A program made the position numbers and the translations under genes. A stretch of 64,000 nucleotides of DNA. It comes from Rhizobium sp. Root482 (lineage in GTDB: Bacteria; Pseudomonadota; Alphaproteobacteria; Rhizobiales; Rhizobiaceae). The notes below the pieces were generated by a model. The model was not told the DNA's origin and did not search any database. It saw nothing but the letters and a program-made list of their open reading frames with translations. How positions within the stretch are numbered: position 1 is the stretch's first letter; each line of letters begins with the position of its first letter. The stretch covers positions 1-64,000 of the forward strand of contig NZ_LMFA01000004.1 in NCBI RefSeq assembly GCF_001426565.1, given 5' to 3'. Below, piece by piece: positions 34,874 to 45,800 of this stretch.

Positions 34874-37354
34874 ATGGAAACAGGTCCTTCGAAACGCGCG
34901 GCCGGCCGGATTGCCTCCTTGCTCTCTCGCTTCCTGGCGGGTTCGGCACTCTGCGCCTGTGCCGGTCCGGCTTTCGCAGCGGCCGAGACGCTGACCGCCG
35001 TCAATCTCTTCCGCTCCTCCGAAGTCGTCATCTTTTCCGTTCTGGTCGGCGCCATTTCGGCGGCAATGATTTCGGCCGTCTGGCTGATCCGCCAGCGCGG
35101 CACGATCGAGAGCGACAATCGCGAACTGAACGCGGCACTCGCCGACGCGAACCATCGGATCGCCAGGTTCCAGGCCCTGATTGCCGACAAGAACCGCTGC
35201 ATCGTCGTCTGGGAAGGCCTTGCCAACAAGCCGGAATTCCTCGGCCAGCTACCCGTCGAGACCGGCGCGCCGGCCGATGATCGCGATTTCCTGGCCTTTG
35301 GCCGCTGGATCAAGTCCCAATCCGCCTCGCAGCTGGAAAAGGCGATCGAGCGTCTGCGTACCAATGCCCAGAGCTTCGATCTCGTCGTCGAGACCACGCG
35401 CAGCGAGATCATCGAGGCGCAGGGCCGCGTCTCGGGCGGGCGCGCCTTCGTGCGCTTCATCGCGCTCAACAATCTGCGCGCCGAACTGGCGGAGGTCAAA
35501 ATCGAGCGGGACCGGCTGCATGGCACGCTTTCCAGTCTGCATGCGCTGCTCGACGCCATAGACCTGCCGGTCTGGCAACGCGCGGCGGACGGCACGCTGC
35601 TCTGGGTCAACCAGGCTTATGGCGAAGCCGTGGAGGCGCAAGACCCGGCCGCCGCGGTGAAGGAAGGCCGCGAATTGCTGGCCACGGTGGCGCGCGAAAA
35701 GATCCGCGCCATGAGCACCTATGATTCACCCTATCGCGACAAGGTCTCCACCGTGGTCGGCGGCAACCGGAGCTTCTTCGACGTCGTCGATGCCCGCAGC
35801 ACCAGCGGCTCGGCCGGCATGGCCATCGACATCTCCGATATCGAAGCGGTTCGCGAGGAATTGAACCGGACGCTGAAAAGTCACGCCGAAACGCTCGATC
35901 ATCTCGCCACGCCCGTTGCCATTTTCGATGGCGGCCAGCGGCTGCAATTCTACAATCAGGCCTTCCAGAGGCTGTGGGATGTCGATACCGCCTTCCTCGA
36001 GCGCAAGCCCGACAATGGCGAAATCCTCGACCGGCTGCGCGCCGCCGGCAAGCTGCCCGAACAGTTGAACTGGAAACAGTGGAAGGAAGGCGCGCTCTCC
36101 GTCTACCAGGCGATCGAGACGCAGTCAGACCTCTGGCATCTCCCCAACGGCCAGACATTGCGCGTTTTTGCCACCGCTCGCCCGCAGGGCGGCGCCACCT
36201 GGGTGTTCGAGAACCTCACCGAAAAGGTCGATCTCGAAACCCGCTACAATACGCTGGTCCAGGTCCAGGGCGAGACGATCGACCATCTTTCAGAAGGCGT
36301 CGCCGTGTTCGGCCCCGACGGCCGCATCAAGCTGTCCAACCCGGCCTTCCGCGCCCTTTGGGGTGTCAGCGAGAGCGAAGCCAAGCCCGGAACCCATATC
36401 CGCGCCATAGAACAGGCCTGCGCACCCTCCTACGACCAGCCGGATGGCTGGAAGCGTTTCTCGCATCTGATCACCAGTTTCGACGACGAGCGTCCGTCCT
36501 GCCAAGGAATCCTGGAACTGCGCACCGGCCTCATTCTCGATTTCGCCGTCATCCCGCTTCCCAATGCGCAGACCATGCTGACCTTCGTCAACATCACCGA
36601 CAGCGCCAGGGTTGAGCGCGCGCTGACGGAAAAGAACGAAGCCTTGCAGATGGCCGACCATCTGAAGAACGACTTCGTTCAGCATGTTTCCTACGAACTG
36701 CGCTCGCCGTTGACCAATATCATCGGCTTTGCCGATCTCCTGAAGACGCCGACCTTCGGCACCCTGAACGAGCGGCAGGCGGAATATGTCGATCATATCT
36801 CCACCTCTTCCTCGCTGCTCCTGACCATCGTCAACGATATTCTCGATCTCGCGACCGTCGATGCCGGCATCGTCGAGCTTGATCTGTCGGAAATCAACCT
36901 GACGGATTTCCTCGACGAAGTGTCGCTGCAGATGGCCGACAGGCTGCAGGAAAGCGCCGTTACCCTGCGGATCGATGCACCCGACATGCTCGGCCTGTTC
37001 GTCGCCGATCACCAGCGGCTGAAGCAGATCATGATCAAGCTCCTGACCAATGCCGCCAATTTCGCGCCAGACGGCAGCACGATCAGCCTGACGTGCCGCC
37101 GCGAAGCCCATAGTTTCGTCTTCAGCGTTACCGACAGCGGCGCCGGCATTCCGCAGGATATCCTCGACACGGTGTTCAATCGCTTCGAGAGCCATGGACA
37201 GCACGGCGGCGCCGGTCTTGGCCTGTCGATCGTCGAAAGCTTCGTCAGCCTTCATCACGGCACGGTTTCCATCCGCAGCCGCGAGGGCGAGGGAACGGAG
37301 GTCACCTGCCGGATTCCATCGGGCGAACTGCCGAAATACGCAGCGGCGGAATGA
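34874..37354 (+). CDS. divL: DivL, PAS-domain pseudo-kinase with Tyr at the phosphorylation site
   Basis: About 826 residues: an N-terminal hydrophobic anchor region (residues about 10-65), a coiled linker, PAS-like sensor domains (about 215-300, 335-420, 460-550) and a C-terminal HisKA-HATPase module. The H-box reads QHVSYELRSPLTNIIGF: Tyr607 replaces the phospho-acceptor His, the hallmark of DivL, which in Caulobacter binds DivK~P and modulates the CckA-CtrA cell-cycle pathway. N and G boxes (LTNAANFAP, DSGAGIP, GGAGLGLSIV) are kept, so ATP binding may persist. ATG 34874 has GGGGAAG upstream. The stop overlaps the next gene. Confidence 0.93.
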   Translation: METGPSKRAAGRIASLLSRFLAGSALCACAGPAFAAAETLTAVNLFRSSEVVIFSVLVGAISAAMISAVWLIRQRGTIESDNRELNAALADANHRIARFQALIADKNRCIVVWEGLANKPEFLGQLPVETGAPADDRDFLAFGRWIKSQSASQLEKAIERLRTNAQSFDLVVETTRSEIIEAQGRVSGGRAFVRFIALNNLRAELAEVKIERDRLHGTLSSLHALLDAIDLPVWQRAADGTLLWVNQAYGEAVEAQDPAAAVKEGRELLATVAREKIRAMSTYDSPYRDKVSTVVGGNRSFFDVVDARSTSGSAGMAIDISDIEAVREELNRTLKSHAETLDHLATPVAIFDGGQRLQFYNQAFQRLWDVDTAFLERKPDNGEILDRLRAAGKLPEQLNWKQWKEGALSVYQAIETQSDLWHLPNGQTLRVFATARPQGGATWVFENLTEKVDLETRYNTLVQVQGETIDHLSEGVAVFGPDGRIKLSNPAFRALWGVSESEAKPGTHIRAIEQACAPSYDQPDGWKRFSHLITSFDDERPSCQGILELRTGLILDFAVIPLPNAQTMLTFVNITDSARVERALTEKNEALQMADHLKNDFVQHVSYELRSPLTNIIGFADLLKTPTFGTLNERQAEYVDHISTSSSLLLTIVNDILDLATVDAGIVELDLSEINLTDFLDEVSLQMADRLQESAVTLRIDAPDMLGLFVADHQRLKQIMIKLLTNAANFAPDGSTISLTCRREAHSFVFSVTDSGAGIPQDILDTVFNRFESHGQHGGAGLGLSIVESFVSLHHGTVSIRSREGEGTEVTCRIPSGELPKYAAAE

Positions 37355-38883
37355 TGCGGACAATCGAACTCCGGCTTGAGGACGAGGCCGCCACCATCCA
37401 GCTCGGCGAGGATCTGGCACTGGCGCTGAAGACCGGCGATTGCCTTGCCCTGTCCGGAGATCTGGGCGCCGGCAAATCGACGCTCGCCCGCGCCCTGCTG
37501 CGTGCCATGGCGGACGACGCGGCACTCGAAGTCCCGAGCCCGACCTTCACCCTGGTGCAGAACTACGAGCTGCGCATTCCGGTGGCCCATTTCGACCTCT
37601 ATCGGCTGGCGGATGCGTCGGAACTCGAGGAACTCGGTTTCGACGAGGCGCTCGATGCAGGCATCTGCCTGGTGGAATGGCCGGAAAAAGCGCTGGCGGC
37701 ACTGCCCCAAAAACGTCTGACGGCGGATTTTTCCCATCTCGACACCGGCCGCCTTCTGGTTCTCTCAGGCGATGACGCTGCCATGGCGCGGGTCGAGCGC
37801 AGCCTTGCCATCCGCGCCTTTCTCCGCGCGCGGGGTCATGGCGAAGCCATTCGCCGGCACCTGAGCGGCGATGCCTCGTCTCGGGCCTATGAGCGCATCG
37901 AGATCGCCGGGCAGCGGACGAAAATCCTGATGGACGCGGCCCGCCAGACGCCAGGCCCCATTCTCCAGGACGGAAAATATTACCAGCAACTGGCCCATAT
38001 CGCCGAAGACGTCATTCCGTTCGTCGCCGTCGCGAAGGATATTCGCGACAAGGGTTTTTGCGCGCCGGAGATCTACGAAAGCGATCTCGAGGCCGGCATC
38101 CTGCTGATCGAAAATCTCGGCCGCGAGGGCATCCTGTCACACGACGGGACCCCAATCCCCGAGCGCTATCTCGAAAGCGTGCGGGTTCTTGCGCATCTGC
38201 ATGCCCAGCCGGTCAAGCGCGACATTACGCTTCCCGGCGCGATCAGCCATCATATTCCCGATTTCGACCGCACCGCGATGAGGATCGAAACCGGCCTTCT
38301 GATCGACTGGTATCTGCCGTGGAAACGCGGCGAGAGAGCCTCGGACAGCGAACGCAGGAGCTATTTCGAGGTCTGGGACCAGCTGATCGACCTTCTCGCC
38401 GTTTCGGAAAAGAAACTTCTGCTGCGCGATTATCATTCGCCCAACATCATCTGGCGCGGCGAAAAGACCGGCTTCGAGCGGGTCGGCATCATCGATTTTC
38501 AGGATGCGATGATCGGCCCGACCGCCTATGACGTGGCGGCGATCACGCAGGACGCCCGCGTGACGATCGAACCCGGTCTCTGCCGCGACATGCTCGACCT
38601 TTATTGCCGCGAACGCCGGACACTTGGGGTCTTCGACGAGGCGCTCTTCCGGCGCGACTGGCACCTGATGTCCGCCCAGCGCAATTGCAAGCTTGCCGGC
38701 ATCTGGGTGCGGCTGATGCAGCGCGACGGCAAGCCCTTCTACATGAAGCATATGCCGCGGACATTCGCCTATCTGGAGGAAGCCCTTCGCCATGAGGCGC
38801 TCGCGCCGCTCAGTGACTGGTGCGCAAAGGCCGGAATCCTGGAAAGCGCCTCCGCCAAACTTGACGTGCCGGAGCCGCTGTAA
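37351..38883 (+). CDS. Fusion: TsaE (tRNA t6A synthesis ATPase) and AmgK-type sugar kinase
   Basis: A 510-residue two-domain protein. Residues 1-150 are TsaE, with Walker A SGDLGAGKSTLARALL, PSPTFTLVQNY and the FDLYRLADASELEELGFDE segment; TsaE drives t6A37 modification of tRNA with TsaBD. Residues about 160-500 are an aminoglycoside-phosphotransferase-fold kinase with catalytic loop LLRDYHSPNIIW and metal site GIIDFQDAMIGPTAYDV, matching AmgK, which phosphorylates MurNAc/GlcNAc at C1 in peptidoglycan recycling. The next gene encodes a MurU-like partner, supporting the AmgK reading. Fused forms are common in Rhizobiales. ATG 37351 overlaps divL by four bases. Confidence 0.93.
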   Translation: MMRTIELRLEDEAATIQLGEDLALALKTGDCLALSGDLGAGKSTLARALLRAMADDAALEVPSPTFTLVQNYELRIPVAHFDLYRLADASELEELGFDEALDAGICLVEWPEKALAALPQKRLTADFSHLDTGRLLVLSGDDAAMARVERSLAIRAFLRARGHGEAIRRHLSGDASSRAYERIEIAGQRTKILMDAARQTPGPILQDGKYYQQLAHIAEDVIPFVAVAKDIRDKGFCAPEIYESDLEAGILLIENLGREGILSHDGTPIPERYLESVRVLAHLHAQPVKRDITLPGAISHHIPDFDRTAMRIETGLLIDWYLPWKRGERASDSERRSYFEVWDQLIDLLAVSEKKLLLRDYHSPNIIWRGEKTGFERVGIIDFQDAMIGPTAYDVAAITQDARVTIEPGLCRDMLDLYCRERRTLGVFDEALFRRDWHLMSAQRNCKLAGIWVRLMQRDGKPFYMKHMPRTFAYLEEALRHEALAPLSDWCAKAGILESASAKLDVPEPL

Positions 38884-38931
38884 CAGGTTGAACCTCGAAT
38901 CATCGGCCTGGATCGAGGGATAGCGCTGCCC

Positions 38932-39660
38932 ATGCCCATTACGAATGCCATGGTGCTTGCCGCGGGGCTCGGCACCCGCCTGCGGCCCATCACCGATACC
39001 ATGCCCAAGCCGCTGGTCCCGATCGCCGGCAGGCCGATGATCGATTATGTGCTCGACCTGCTCGAAGGCGCCGGCGTCGAAACGGCCGTCGTCAATGTCC
39101 ATCATTTCGCCGACCGGATGGAGGCGCATCTTGCGTCTCGCAGCCGGCCCAAAATTCTGTTTTCCGACGAGCGGACGGGGTTGATGAATTCCGGCGGCGG
39201 CCTCGTCAAGGGGCTGAGGCTGCTGGAGGAAGGCCCGGTGCTGGTGATGAACGCCGATCTGTTCTGGGTCGGCGAAAAACGGGAATCACCCTCCAATCTG
39301 GAGCGGCTGGCTGCCTTCTTCGATCCGAAGATCATGGACATGGCGCTGCTTTGCGTGCGCAACGAGGACACGACCGGCCATAACGGCAAGCTGGACTTTT
39401 CGCTTGGTCCCGATGGCTGGCTTAGCCGCTACCGGGATGGAATGGACAATCCGGTCGTCTATGCCGGCGCCATTGCGCTCGACAGCCGCCTCTTTGCCGA
39501 TGCGCCGCAGGATGCGTTCAATCTCAACCTCTATTTCGACCGGGCGATCGCGGCCGGTCGGCTCCATGGCATCCTGCTCGATGGGCAGTGGGTGACCGTC
39601 GGCACGCCCGAGGCGGTGGATGCGGCCGAGGCAGTGGTGCGCCGCGCCGGAGGACGGTGA
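38932..39660 (+). CDS. murU: MurU-like sugar-1-phosphate nucleotidyltransferase
   Basis: A 242-residue nucleotidyltransferase with the signature VLAAGLGTRLRPITDTMPKPLVPIAGRPMIDYV at the N-terminus (GxGTRxRPxT and the PKPL Lys) and the metal-binding Asp in VLVMNADLFWVG. Directly downstream of AmgK, it is best read as MurU, which makes UDP-MurNAc from MurNAc-1-phosphate and bypasses early, fosfomycin-sensitive steps of wall synthesis. The family also includes mannose-1-phosphate guanylyltransferases, so substrate is by context. Confidence 0.88.
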   Translation: MPITNAMVLAAGLGTRLRPITDTMPKPLVPIAGRPMIDYVLDLLEGAGVETAVVNVHHFADRMEAHLASRSRPKILFSDERTGLMNSGGGLVKGLRLLEEGPVLVMNADLFWVGEKRESPSNLERLAAFFDPKIMDMALLCVRNEDTTGHNGKLDFSLGPDGWLSRYRDGMDNPVVYAGAIALDSRLFADAPQDAFNLNLYFDRAIAAGRLHGILLDGQWVTVGTPEAVDAAEAVVRRAGGR

Positions 39661-39661
39661 C

Positions 39662-42600
39662 ATGGCCGGTGCCGCCTCCAACGTCTTCACCATTCCGCCC
39701 GGCCTTCCCTTCCTGAAGACGCTGGCCGAAAAGCTCTGTTCCGGCGCGCTGATCCCCGGCTTTCACTATGACCGGACCGATCCGCTGGCGCTTTCCGGCA
39801 TCACCATCTTCGTGCCGACCCGCCGTTCGGCCCGCGTATTGCGTTCCGAGCTGGTGGACTGCCTGGGCGGTCGCTCGGCGATCCTGCCTGTGATCCGGGC
39901 GCTTGGCGAAACCGACGACGACAGCGGCTTCTTCGATGCGGAAATTCCCGCGATCCTCGATCTCGCGCCGCCGCTTCCCAATACCGCCCGGTTGATCGAG
40001 CTTGGCCGGCTCATCCTTGCCTGGCGCAACCAATTGCCCAAGGCCGTGCTCGATGTGCATGCTGAGAGCCCGCTGATCGCGCCGGCCAGCCCCGCCGACG
40101 CCATCTGGCTCGCCCGCAATCTCTCCGAGATCATCGATGCGATCGAAACGGAAGAGCTGGAATGGAGCGCGCTCGAAGACCTCGACGCCGCCGACCATGC
40201 GCTCTGGTGGCAGCTGACACTCGAATTCCTCAAGATCGCCAGCCTCTACTGGCCCGAGCGGCTGGAGGAACTGAAGCAGTCCTCGCCGGCCCGCCATCGC
40301 AACGCCATCCTGGAGGCAGAAGCGCGGCGCATCACCGAGGGCAAGGCGACGGGGCCGATCATTATCGCCGGTTCCACCGGCTCTATCCCCGCCACCGCCA
40401 AGCTGATCGTCGCAGTAAAAGGGCTCCAGCACGGCACCATCGTGCTGCCCGGCCTCGACCGGACGATGACCGAGGCGGAATGGCAGATGCTTGCGCCGCA
40501 GGCCGAAAGGCTTGCCGGCCGGCCCGATCCCGCTAGCCGCAGCCATCCGCAATATGGCCTGTTCCGTCTGCTGCAGCGGATGGGCCTTAGCCGAGGCGAT
40601 GTGGTGGAACTGGGCGCCGCCGCGCCGGACCTCGCCCATCGGACGGAGCTGATCTCGCAGGCGCTTCTACCTGTGGAGGCGACCAGCGGCTGGACGGCGC
40701 ATCGCGACCGTGCCGATCAGGCACAGCTTGAAACGGCCTTTGCCGATGCGGTGCTGATCGAAACGGCGAATGAGCGTGAGGAGGCGTCTGCAATCGCAAT
40801 TGCGCTCAGGCTGGCGCTGGAGGGAAGCGACGAGTCCCAGGCCGCCCTGGTTACGCCCGACCGCGACCTTGCCCGACGGGTCGCCGCCGAACTGATGCGC
40901 TTCGGCATCGAGGCAGACGATTCGGCCGGCACGCCGCTTTCGGCGACCGATCCCGGCAGTCTGGTCCGGCTGGTGCTCGAGGCGGCGCTGCGGCCGGGCG
41001 ATCCGGTGTCGATCACCGCCCTTCTCAAGCACCCCCTGACGCGGTTCGGCCTGAGCGCCGATGCGCTGGCCACGGCCGTCGGCACGCTGGAACTGATGGC
41101 GCTGAGGGGCGGTAGTGCCAGCGCCGATCTTGGCGAGCTGGAAAGCCTTCTCGACCAGGCGCTGCAGCGCGAGGTGGGCAGGAAGCATCTGCCGGAATGG
41201 CGCGGCCATGTGGATGAAGAGGCGCTGGCCATGGCGCGCGAACTTGCTCGGCGCATCGCAGAGGCGGCCGAACCACTGGTCGGAATGCTGGTGCGCCACC
41301 ACAGGAGCGGCCGTGGATTGACGGCATCGCTGACGCTTTCGGAATGGGCGGAAAAGACCGGCACCGTGCTCGAGGCCGTTGCCGTGGACGAGCGCGGCAG
41401 CCTCGAGGGGCTCTGGTCCGGCGAGGCAGGCCAGGCGCTGGCGACGCTCCTGCGGTCCGTCATCGACACCGACGGCCAGCTGACGGCGGACGGGCCGCAA
41501 TGGAGCGATATCGTCGAGGCGCTTCTGGCCGGCGAAGCGATCAAGCCGCCCTCCATGCGACATCCGCGCGTGTTCATCTTCGGTGCGCTCGAATCCCGCC
41601 TGCAAAGCGTCGATCTCGTTGTTCTCGGCGGCATGAACGAGGGAACATGGCCGGGCCAGACCTCGAACGACCCTTTTCTGTCGCGCACCATGAAGACCTC
41701 GCTGGGGCTGGAGCCGCCGGAGCGGCGGATCGGCCAGCTGGCCCATGATTTCCAGATGGCCTGCGGCACCCGCCGGCTCATCCTGACGCGGGCCATGCGC
41801 AAGGGCGCCACACCGACGGTCGCCTCGCGCTGGCTGCAGCGGCTGCTCGCCGTGGGCGGCGAGGATCTGGCGAAAAACCTGCGCGACAGGGGCAGGGATT
41901 ACCAGCAATGGGCCGGCATGCTCGATGAAGGCGTCAACCAGCCGCTGGCCAAACGCCCCGAGCCGAAGCCGCATGCCGACCAGCAGCCGCGCAGCTATTC
42001 CTTCAGCGAAGTGAGCCGGCTGCGGCGCGACCCCTATGCCGTCTATGCCAGGCGGATCCTGCGGCTGCAGCCGATCGATCCCTTCAACCGCGATCCGGGC
42101 GCGGCCGAACGCGGCACGCTCTATCACAAGATCGTCGAGCGCTTCGTGCGGGAGGGGATCGATGCCGCCTCGCCGCAGGCCGAGGCGGAGATGAACCGGA
42201 TCCTGGCCGGAGCCTTCGACGAACAGGCGCTGCCCACGCATATCGACATCGTCTGGCGGCCGCGCTTTGCCGCCGTCGGCAGGGCCTTCATCGCCTGGCA
42301 GGCAGGCCGCCAGGCGGATATCCGCAAATCCCATACGGAACTCTATGCCACGATGGAGATCGGCGTCGCCGATATCAAGCTGACGGGCGTGGCCGACCGG
42401 ATCGATATTCTTGGCGATGGCAGCGCCGTGCTGATCGACTACAAGACCGGCTCCTCGCCGTCCGCCAATGAAGCTCGGGCGCTGCTCGACCCACAGCTTG
42501 CTCTGGAAGCGGCCGCCCTCAAGGCCGGTGCCTTCGAGGCCGCCGGCGCAAGAAGGGCGCAATCCCTCCTCTATGTCCGCCTGAAGCCCGGCGAACGCTT

Positions 42601-42844
42601 TGCCGTCCATGAGGTCAATAACGAGCATGCCAAGCCCCGCGCCAATGTAGAGAACAAGTCGGCGGATCAACTGGCCGAGGAATCGCTGAAGGAACTGATC
42701 GGACTGCTTTCGGCGCTGATGAGCGGGAAACATGGCTTCGCCTCACGGCTGATCGTACAGAAGGAGCGCGATTACGGCGGCGAATACGACCATCTGGCGC
42801 GCGTCGCCGAATGGGCGACGGCGGACGGGGAGGATGAGGCATGA
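39662..42844 (+). CDS. addB: AddB, double-strand break repair nuclease subunit
   Basis: About 1060 residues, the alphaproteobacterial form of AddB. The N-terminal helicase-like part is degenerate (IFVPTRRSARVLRSELVD), with VIIAGSTGSIPAT-type core strands and the segment DLVVLGGMNEGTWPGQTSNDPFLSR. The C-terminal RecB-type nuclease motif is GSAVLIDYKTGSSPS. I do not see the Cys cluster of the Bacillus AddB iron-sulphur domain. With AddA it resects DNA ends for RecA loading and replaces RecBCD. ATG 39662 is two bases after the murU stop; the frame overlaps addA by four bases. Confidence 0.95.
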   Translation: MAGAASNVFTIPPGLPFLKTLAEKLCSGALIPGFHYDRTDPLALSGITIFVPTRRSARVLRSELVDCLGGRSAILPVIRALGETDDDSGFFDAEIPAILDLAPPLPNTARLIELGRLILAWRNQLPKAVLDVHAESPLIAPASPADAIWLARNLSEIIDAIETEELEWSALEDLDAADHALWWQLTLEFLKIASLYWPERLEELKQSSPARHRNAILEAEARRITEGKATGPIIIAGSTGSIPATAKLIVAVKGLQHGTIVLPGLDRTMTEAEWQMLAPQAERLAGRPDPASRSHPQYGLFRLLQRMGLSRGDVVELGAAAPDLAHRTELISQALLPVEATSGWTAHRDRADQAQLETAFADAVLIETANEREEASAIAIALRLALEGSDESQAALVTPDRDLARRVAAELMRFGIEADDSAGTPLSATDPGSLVRLVLEAALRPGDPVSITALLKHPLTRFGLSADALATAVGTLELMALRGGSASADLGELESLLDQALQREVGRKHLPEWRGHVDEEALAMARELARRIAEAAEPLVGMLVRHHRSGRGLTASLTLSEWAEKTGTVLEAVAVDERGSLEGLWSGEAGQALATLLRSVIDTDGQLTADGPQWSDIVEALLAGEAIKPPSMRHPRVFIFGALESRLQSVDLVVLGGMNEGTWPGQTSNDPFLSRTMKTSLGLEPPERRIGQLAHDFQMACGTRRLILTRAMRKGATPTVASRWLQRLLAVGGEDLAKNLRDRGRDYQQWAGMLDEGVNQPLAKRPEPKPHADQQPRSYSFSEVSRLRRDPYAVYARRILRLQPIDPFNRDPGAAERGTLYHKIVERFVREGIDAASPQAEAEMNRILAGAFDEQALPTHIDIVWRPRFAAVGRAFIAWQAGRQADIRKSHTELYATMEIGVADIKLTGVADRIDILGDGSAVLIDYKTGSSPSANEARALLDPQLALEAAALKAGAFEAAGARRAQSLLYVRLKPGERFAVHEVNNEHAKPRANVENKSADQLAEESLKELIGLLSALMSGKHGFASRLIVQKERDYGGEYDHLARVAEWATADGEDEA

Positions 42845-45800
42845 GCGACGACGATTTCGGCCCCCGCGACCCCTCGCCGGAGGCCTGGCTCGACTGGACC
42901 TCGTCCAAGCAGGCGGAGGCGTCCGATCCCGCCCGCTCCGCCTGGGTCTCGGCCAATGCCGGCTCCGGCAAGACGCATGTGCTGACACAGCGCGTCATCC
43001 GGCTGCTTCTCTCCGGCTGCCGTCCTTCCGCGATCCTCTGTCTGACCTATACCAAGGCGGCGGCCTCGGAAATGTCGAACCGCGTCTTCGTGCGGCTGGC
43101 CGAATGGGTGGCGCTGGACGATGAGGCGCTGGACGACCGCATTGCCGCCATCGAAGGCAAAAGGCCCGATCTCCTGAAGCGCCAGGAAGCGCGCCGCCTG
43201 TTTGCTCGCGCCCTGGAAACGCCCGGCGGCCTGAAAATCCAGACCATCCATGCCTTCTGCGAGGCGCTGCTGCACCAGTTTCCGCTCGAGGCCAATGTCG
43301 CCGGCCATTTCTCGGTGCTCGACGACCGCGCCTCCGCGACGCTGCTTGCCGATGCGCGGCGCGCGCTGTTGACGGCGACGGCGAGCGAGGACGACCGCGA
43401 GCTGACCGAAGCCTTCGCGACCGTGCTCGACCTTGCCGACGACACCGGGCTTGAAAAACTCCTGTCGGCGATCGTCGCTAACCGGACGCCGCTTCAGGCC
43501 TTTCTCGACGATGCCGGCAGAAAGGGCGGCATCGACGCCGCGTTGCGCGCCGCGCTCGAACTGGCGCCCGACGAGACGGCGGAGAAAACGATCGCCGGCT
43601 CCTGGCCGCTGCCGGGCCTCAATGGCGCGGCGCTCGAACGCTATATCGGGACCGCACAGTCGGCCGGCGGCAAGAAGGTCACGGAATTCGCCGATGGCCT
43701 GCGCGCGGCCGGCAAAATCCTCGATCCCCTTCAGCGCTTCAACCTCTTGCGCGACCTGTTCTACACCGGCACCGGCAAGCCGAAGGCGGATTCGACCTTC
43801 ATGTCCAAGGCGATGCGCGACAGGGCACCCGATCTCGAAGCCCTCGTCCTTGCCGCCCAGGACCATGTGGCGGCTTCTATCGACCGGCTCAATCTCATCG
43901 CCATGTTCGAGGCGACGAAGGCGGCGCTGGTCCTCGCCGACCGGCTGAACCGTGATTATGAGGACATCAAGAAAAGTCGCAGCCAGCTTGATTTCGACGA
44001 CCTGATCAACCGCACGGCGGCCCTTCTCGGGCGCGGCGATGCCAGCCACTGGATTCATTACAAGCTGGACCAGGGCATCGACCATATCCTCGTCGACGAG
44101 GCACAGGATACCAGCCCGGTGCAATGGACGATCATCCAGTCGCTGGCCGAGGATTTCTTCTCCGGCGAAACGGCGCGCGGCGGCAACCGGACGATCTTCG
44201 CCGTCGGCGACGAGAAGCAGTCGATCTATTCCTTCCAGGGCGCCCGGCCGGAACGCTTTTCCAGCGAGAGCACCGAGACGGCGCGGCGGGTGGCCGCCGG
44301 CGGCAGGTCTTTCAGCCCGATCAGGCTGCAGCTCTCCTTCCGCTCCACCGAGGATGTGCTGTCGGCCGTCGATACGGTGTTTGAAAATCCGCTCCATGCC
44401 CGTGGCCTCAGTGCCCGGCACGAGGCGGTGGTGCACGCCTCAAACCGCGTCGGCCACCCGGGCATGGTGGAGGTCTGGGATGCGATCGCGCCCGCCGACA
44501 GTATCCAGGAAGACGACTGGACCGCCGCCTTCGACGCCACGCCGGAAGATGCGCCGGCCAATATACTGGCGCAGCGCATCGCTGCCGTGCTGGCCGACTG
44601 GATCGGCCGGGAAACCATCATCGAGAAGAATGTCCGGCGGGTGATGCAGCCGGGCGACGTCATCGTTCTCGTGCGCAAGCGCGACGCCTTCGTCAATGCG
44701 CTGACCCGCGCCTTGAAGACACGGCAGAACATTCCCGTTGCCGGCGCCGACCGGCTGGTGCTTACAGACCATATCGCCGTGCAGGATCTTCTGGCGCTCG
44801 GGCGCTTCGTGCTTCTGCCGCAGGACGACCTGTCGCTGGCGGCGGTGCTGAAAAGCCCGCTGTTTGATCTCGGCGAAGATGATATCAGGGATCTGGCGGC
44901 GGACCGGCCGGCAGCGATCAGCCTCTGGCAACGCCTTCAGGATTTCGGTGCCGACGAAGCCGAGCGCTATCATCCCGCCCTTTTGAAGCTGCGGCGCTAC
45001 AAGAGCCTGTCCCGCACCCTGCCCGTTTATGATTTCTACGCCCGGATTCTCGGCCATGACGGCGGCCGCGCCGCCTTTCTCGGCCGGCTGGGCAGCGAGG
45101 TCAGCGATATTCTCGACGAATTTCTGACCTTTGCGCTCGATCACGAGAAGAACGGGCTTCCCGGCCTGCAGGCCTTCATTGCCGGGCTGGAAATGGAAGC
45201 GCCCACCGTCAAGCGCGAGCAGGACAAGGAGCGCAACGAGGTTCGCATCATGACGGTGCATGCCGCCAAGGGGCTGGAGGCGCCGGTGGTCTTCCTGGTC
45301 GATGGCGGCGGCAGGGCCTTCAATTCGCAGCATGTCTCGGGCCTGAGGATGATCCGGAAGGACGACCGCCCCGGCGCCGTGCCGCTCCCCGTCTGGCGCC
45401 CACCGGGGGCCTCCTCCAACATGCTGATCGATGCGGATACCGCGGAACTCAAGGATGCAGCCGAGGAGGAATACCGCCGGCTGCTTTATGTGGGCATGAC
45501 GCGCGCCGCCGACCGGCTGATCGTCTGCGGCTATCAGGGCAAACGCGCCAATCCCGAAAGCTGGCATGCGATGGTGACGGCGAGCCTTTCCGTGGACGAG
45601 CGCGGCCGCAGCACGCCCATGACATTGTCCGCCGGCGACCAGCAATGGGCGGGTTATCGCTGGCAGGTTTCCGCCGCTGCCCGCGACCTTGGCCTGCGCG
45701 ACGCCGACAGCACCGATGCCGGTGCGCGGCCGCAAGGCCTGCCACCGGCATTGTCGCAGCCGCTGCCGCCGCAAAGGCATCTGCCCCGACCTCTGAGCCC

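Noticed and set aside
42772-44436. Long minus-strand frames opposite addA and addB
   Set aside because: They lie antisense to genes with complete helicase and nuclease motifs and show no recognisable protein features.
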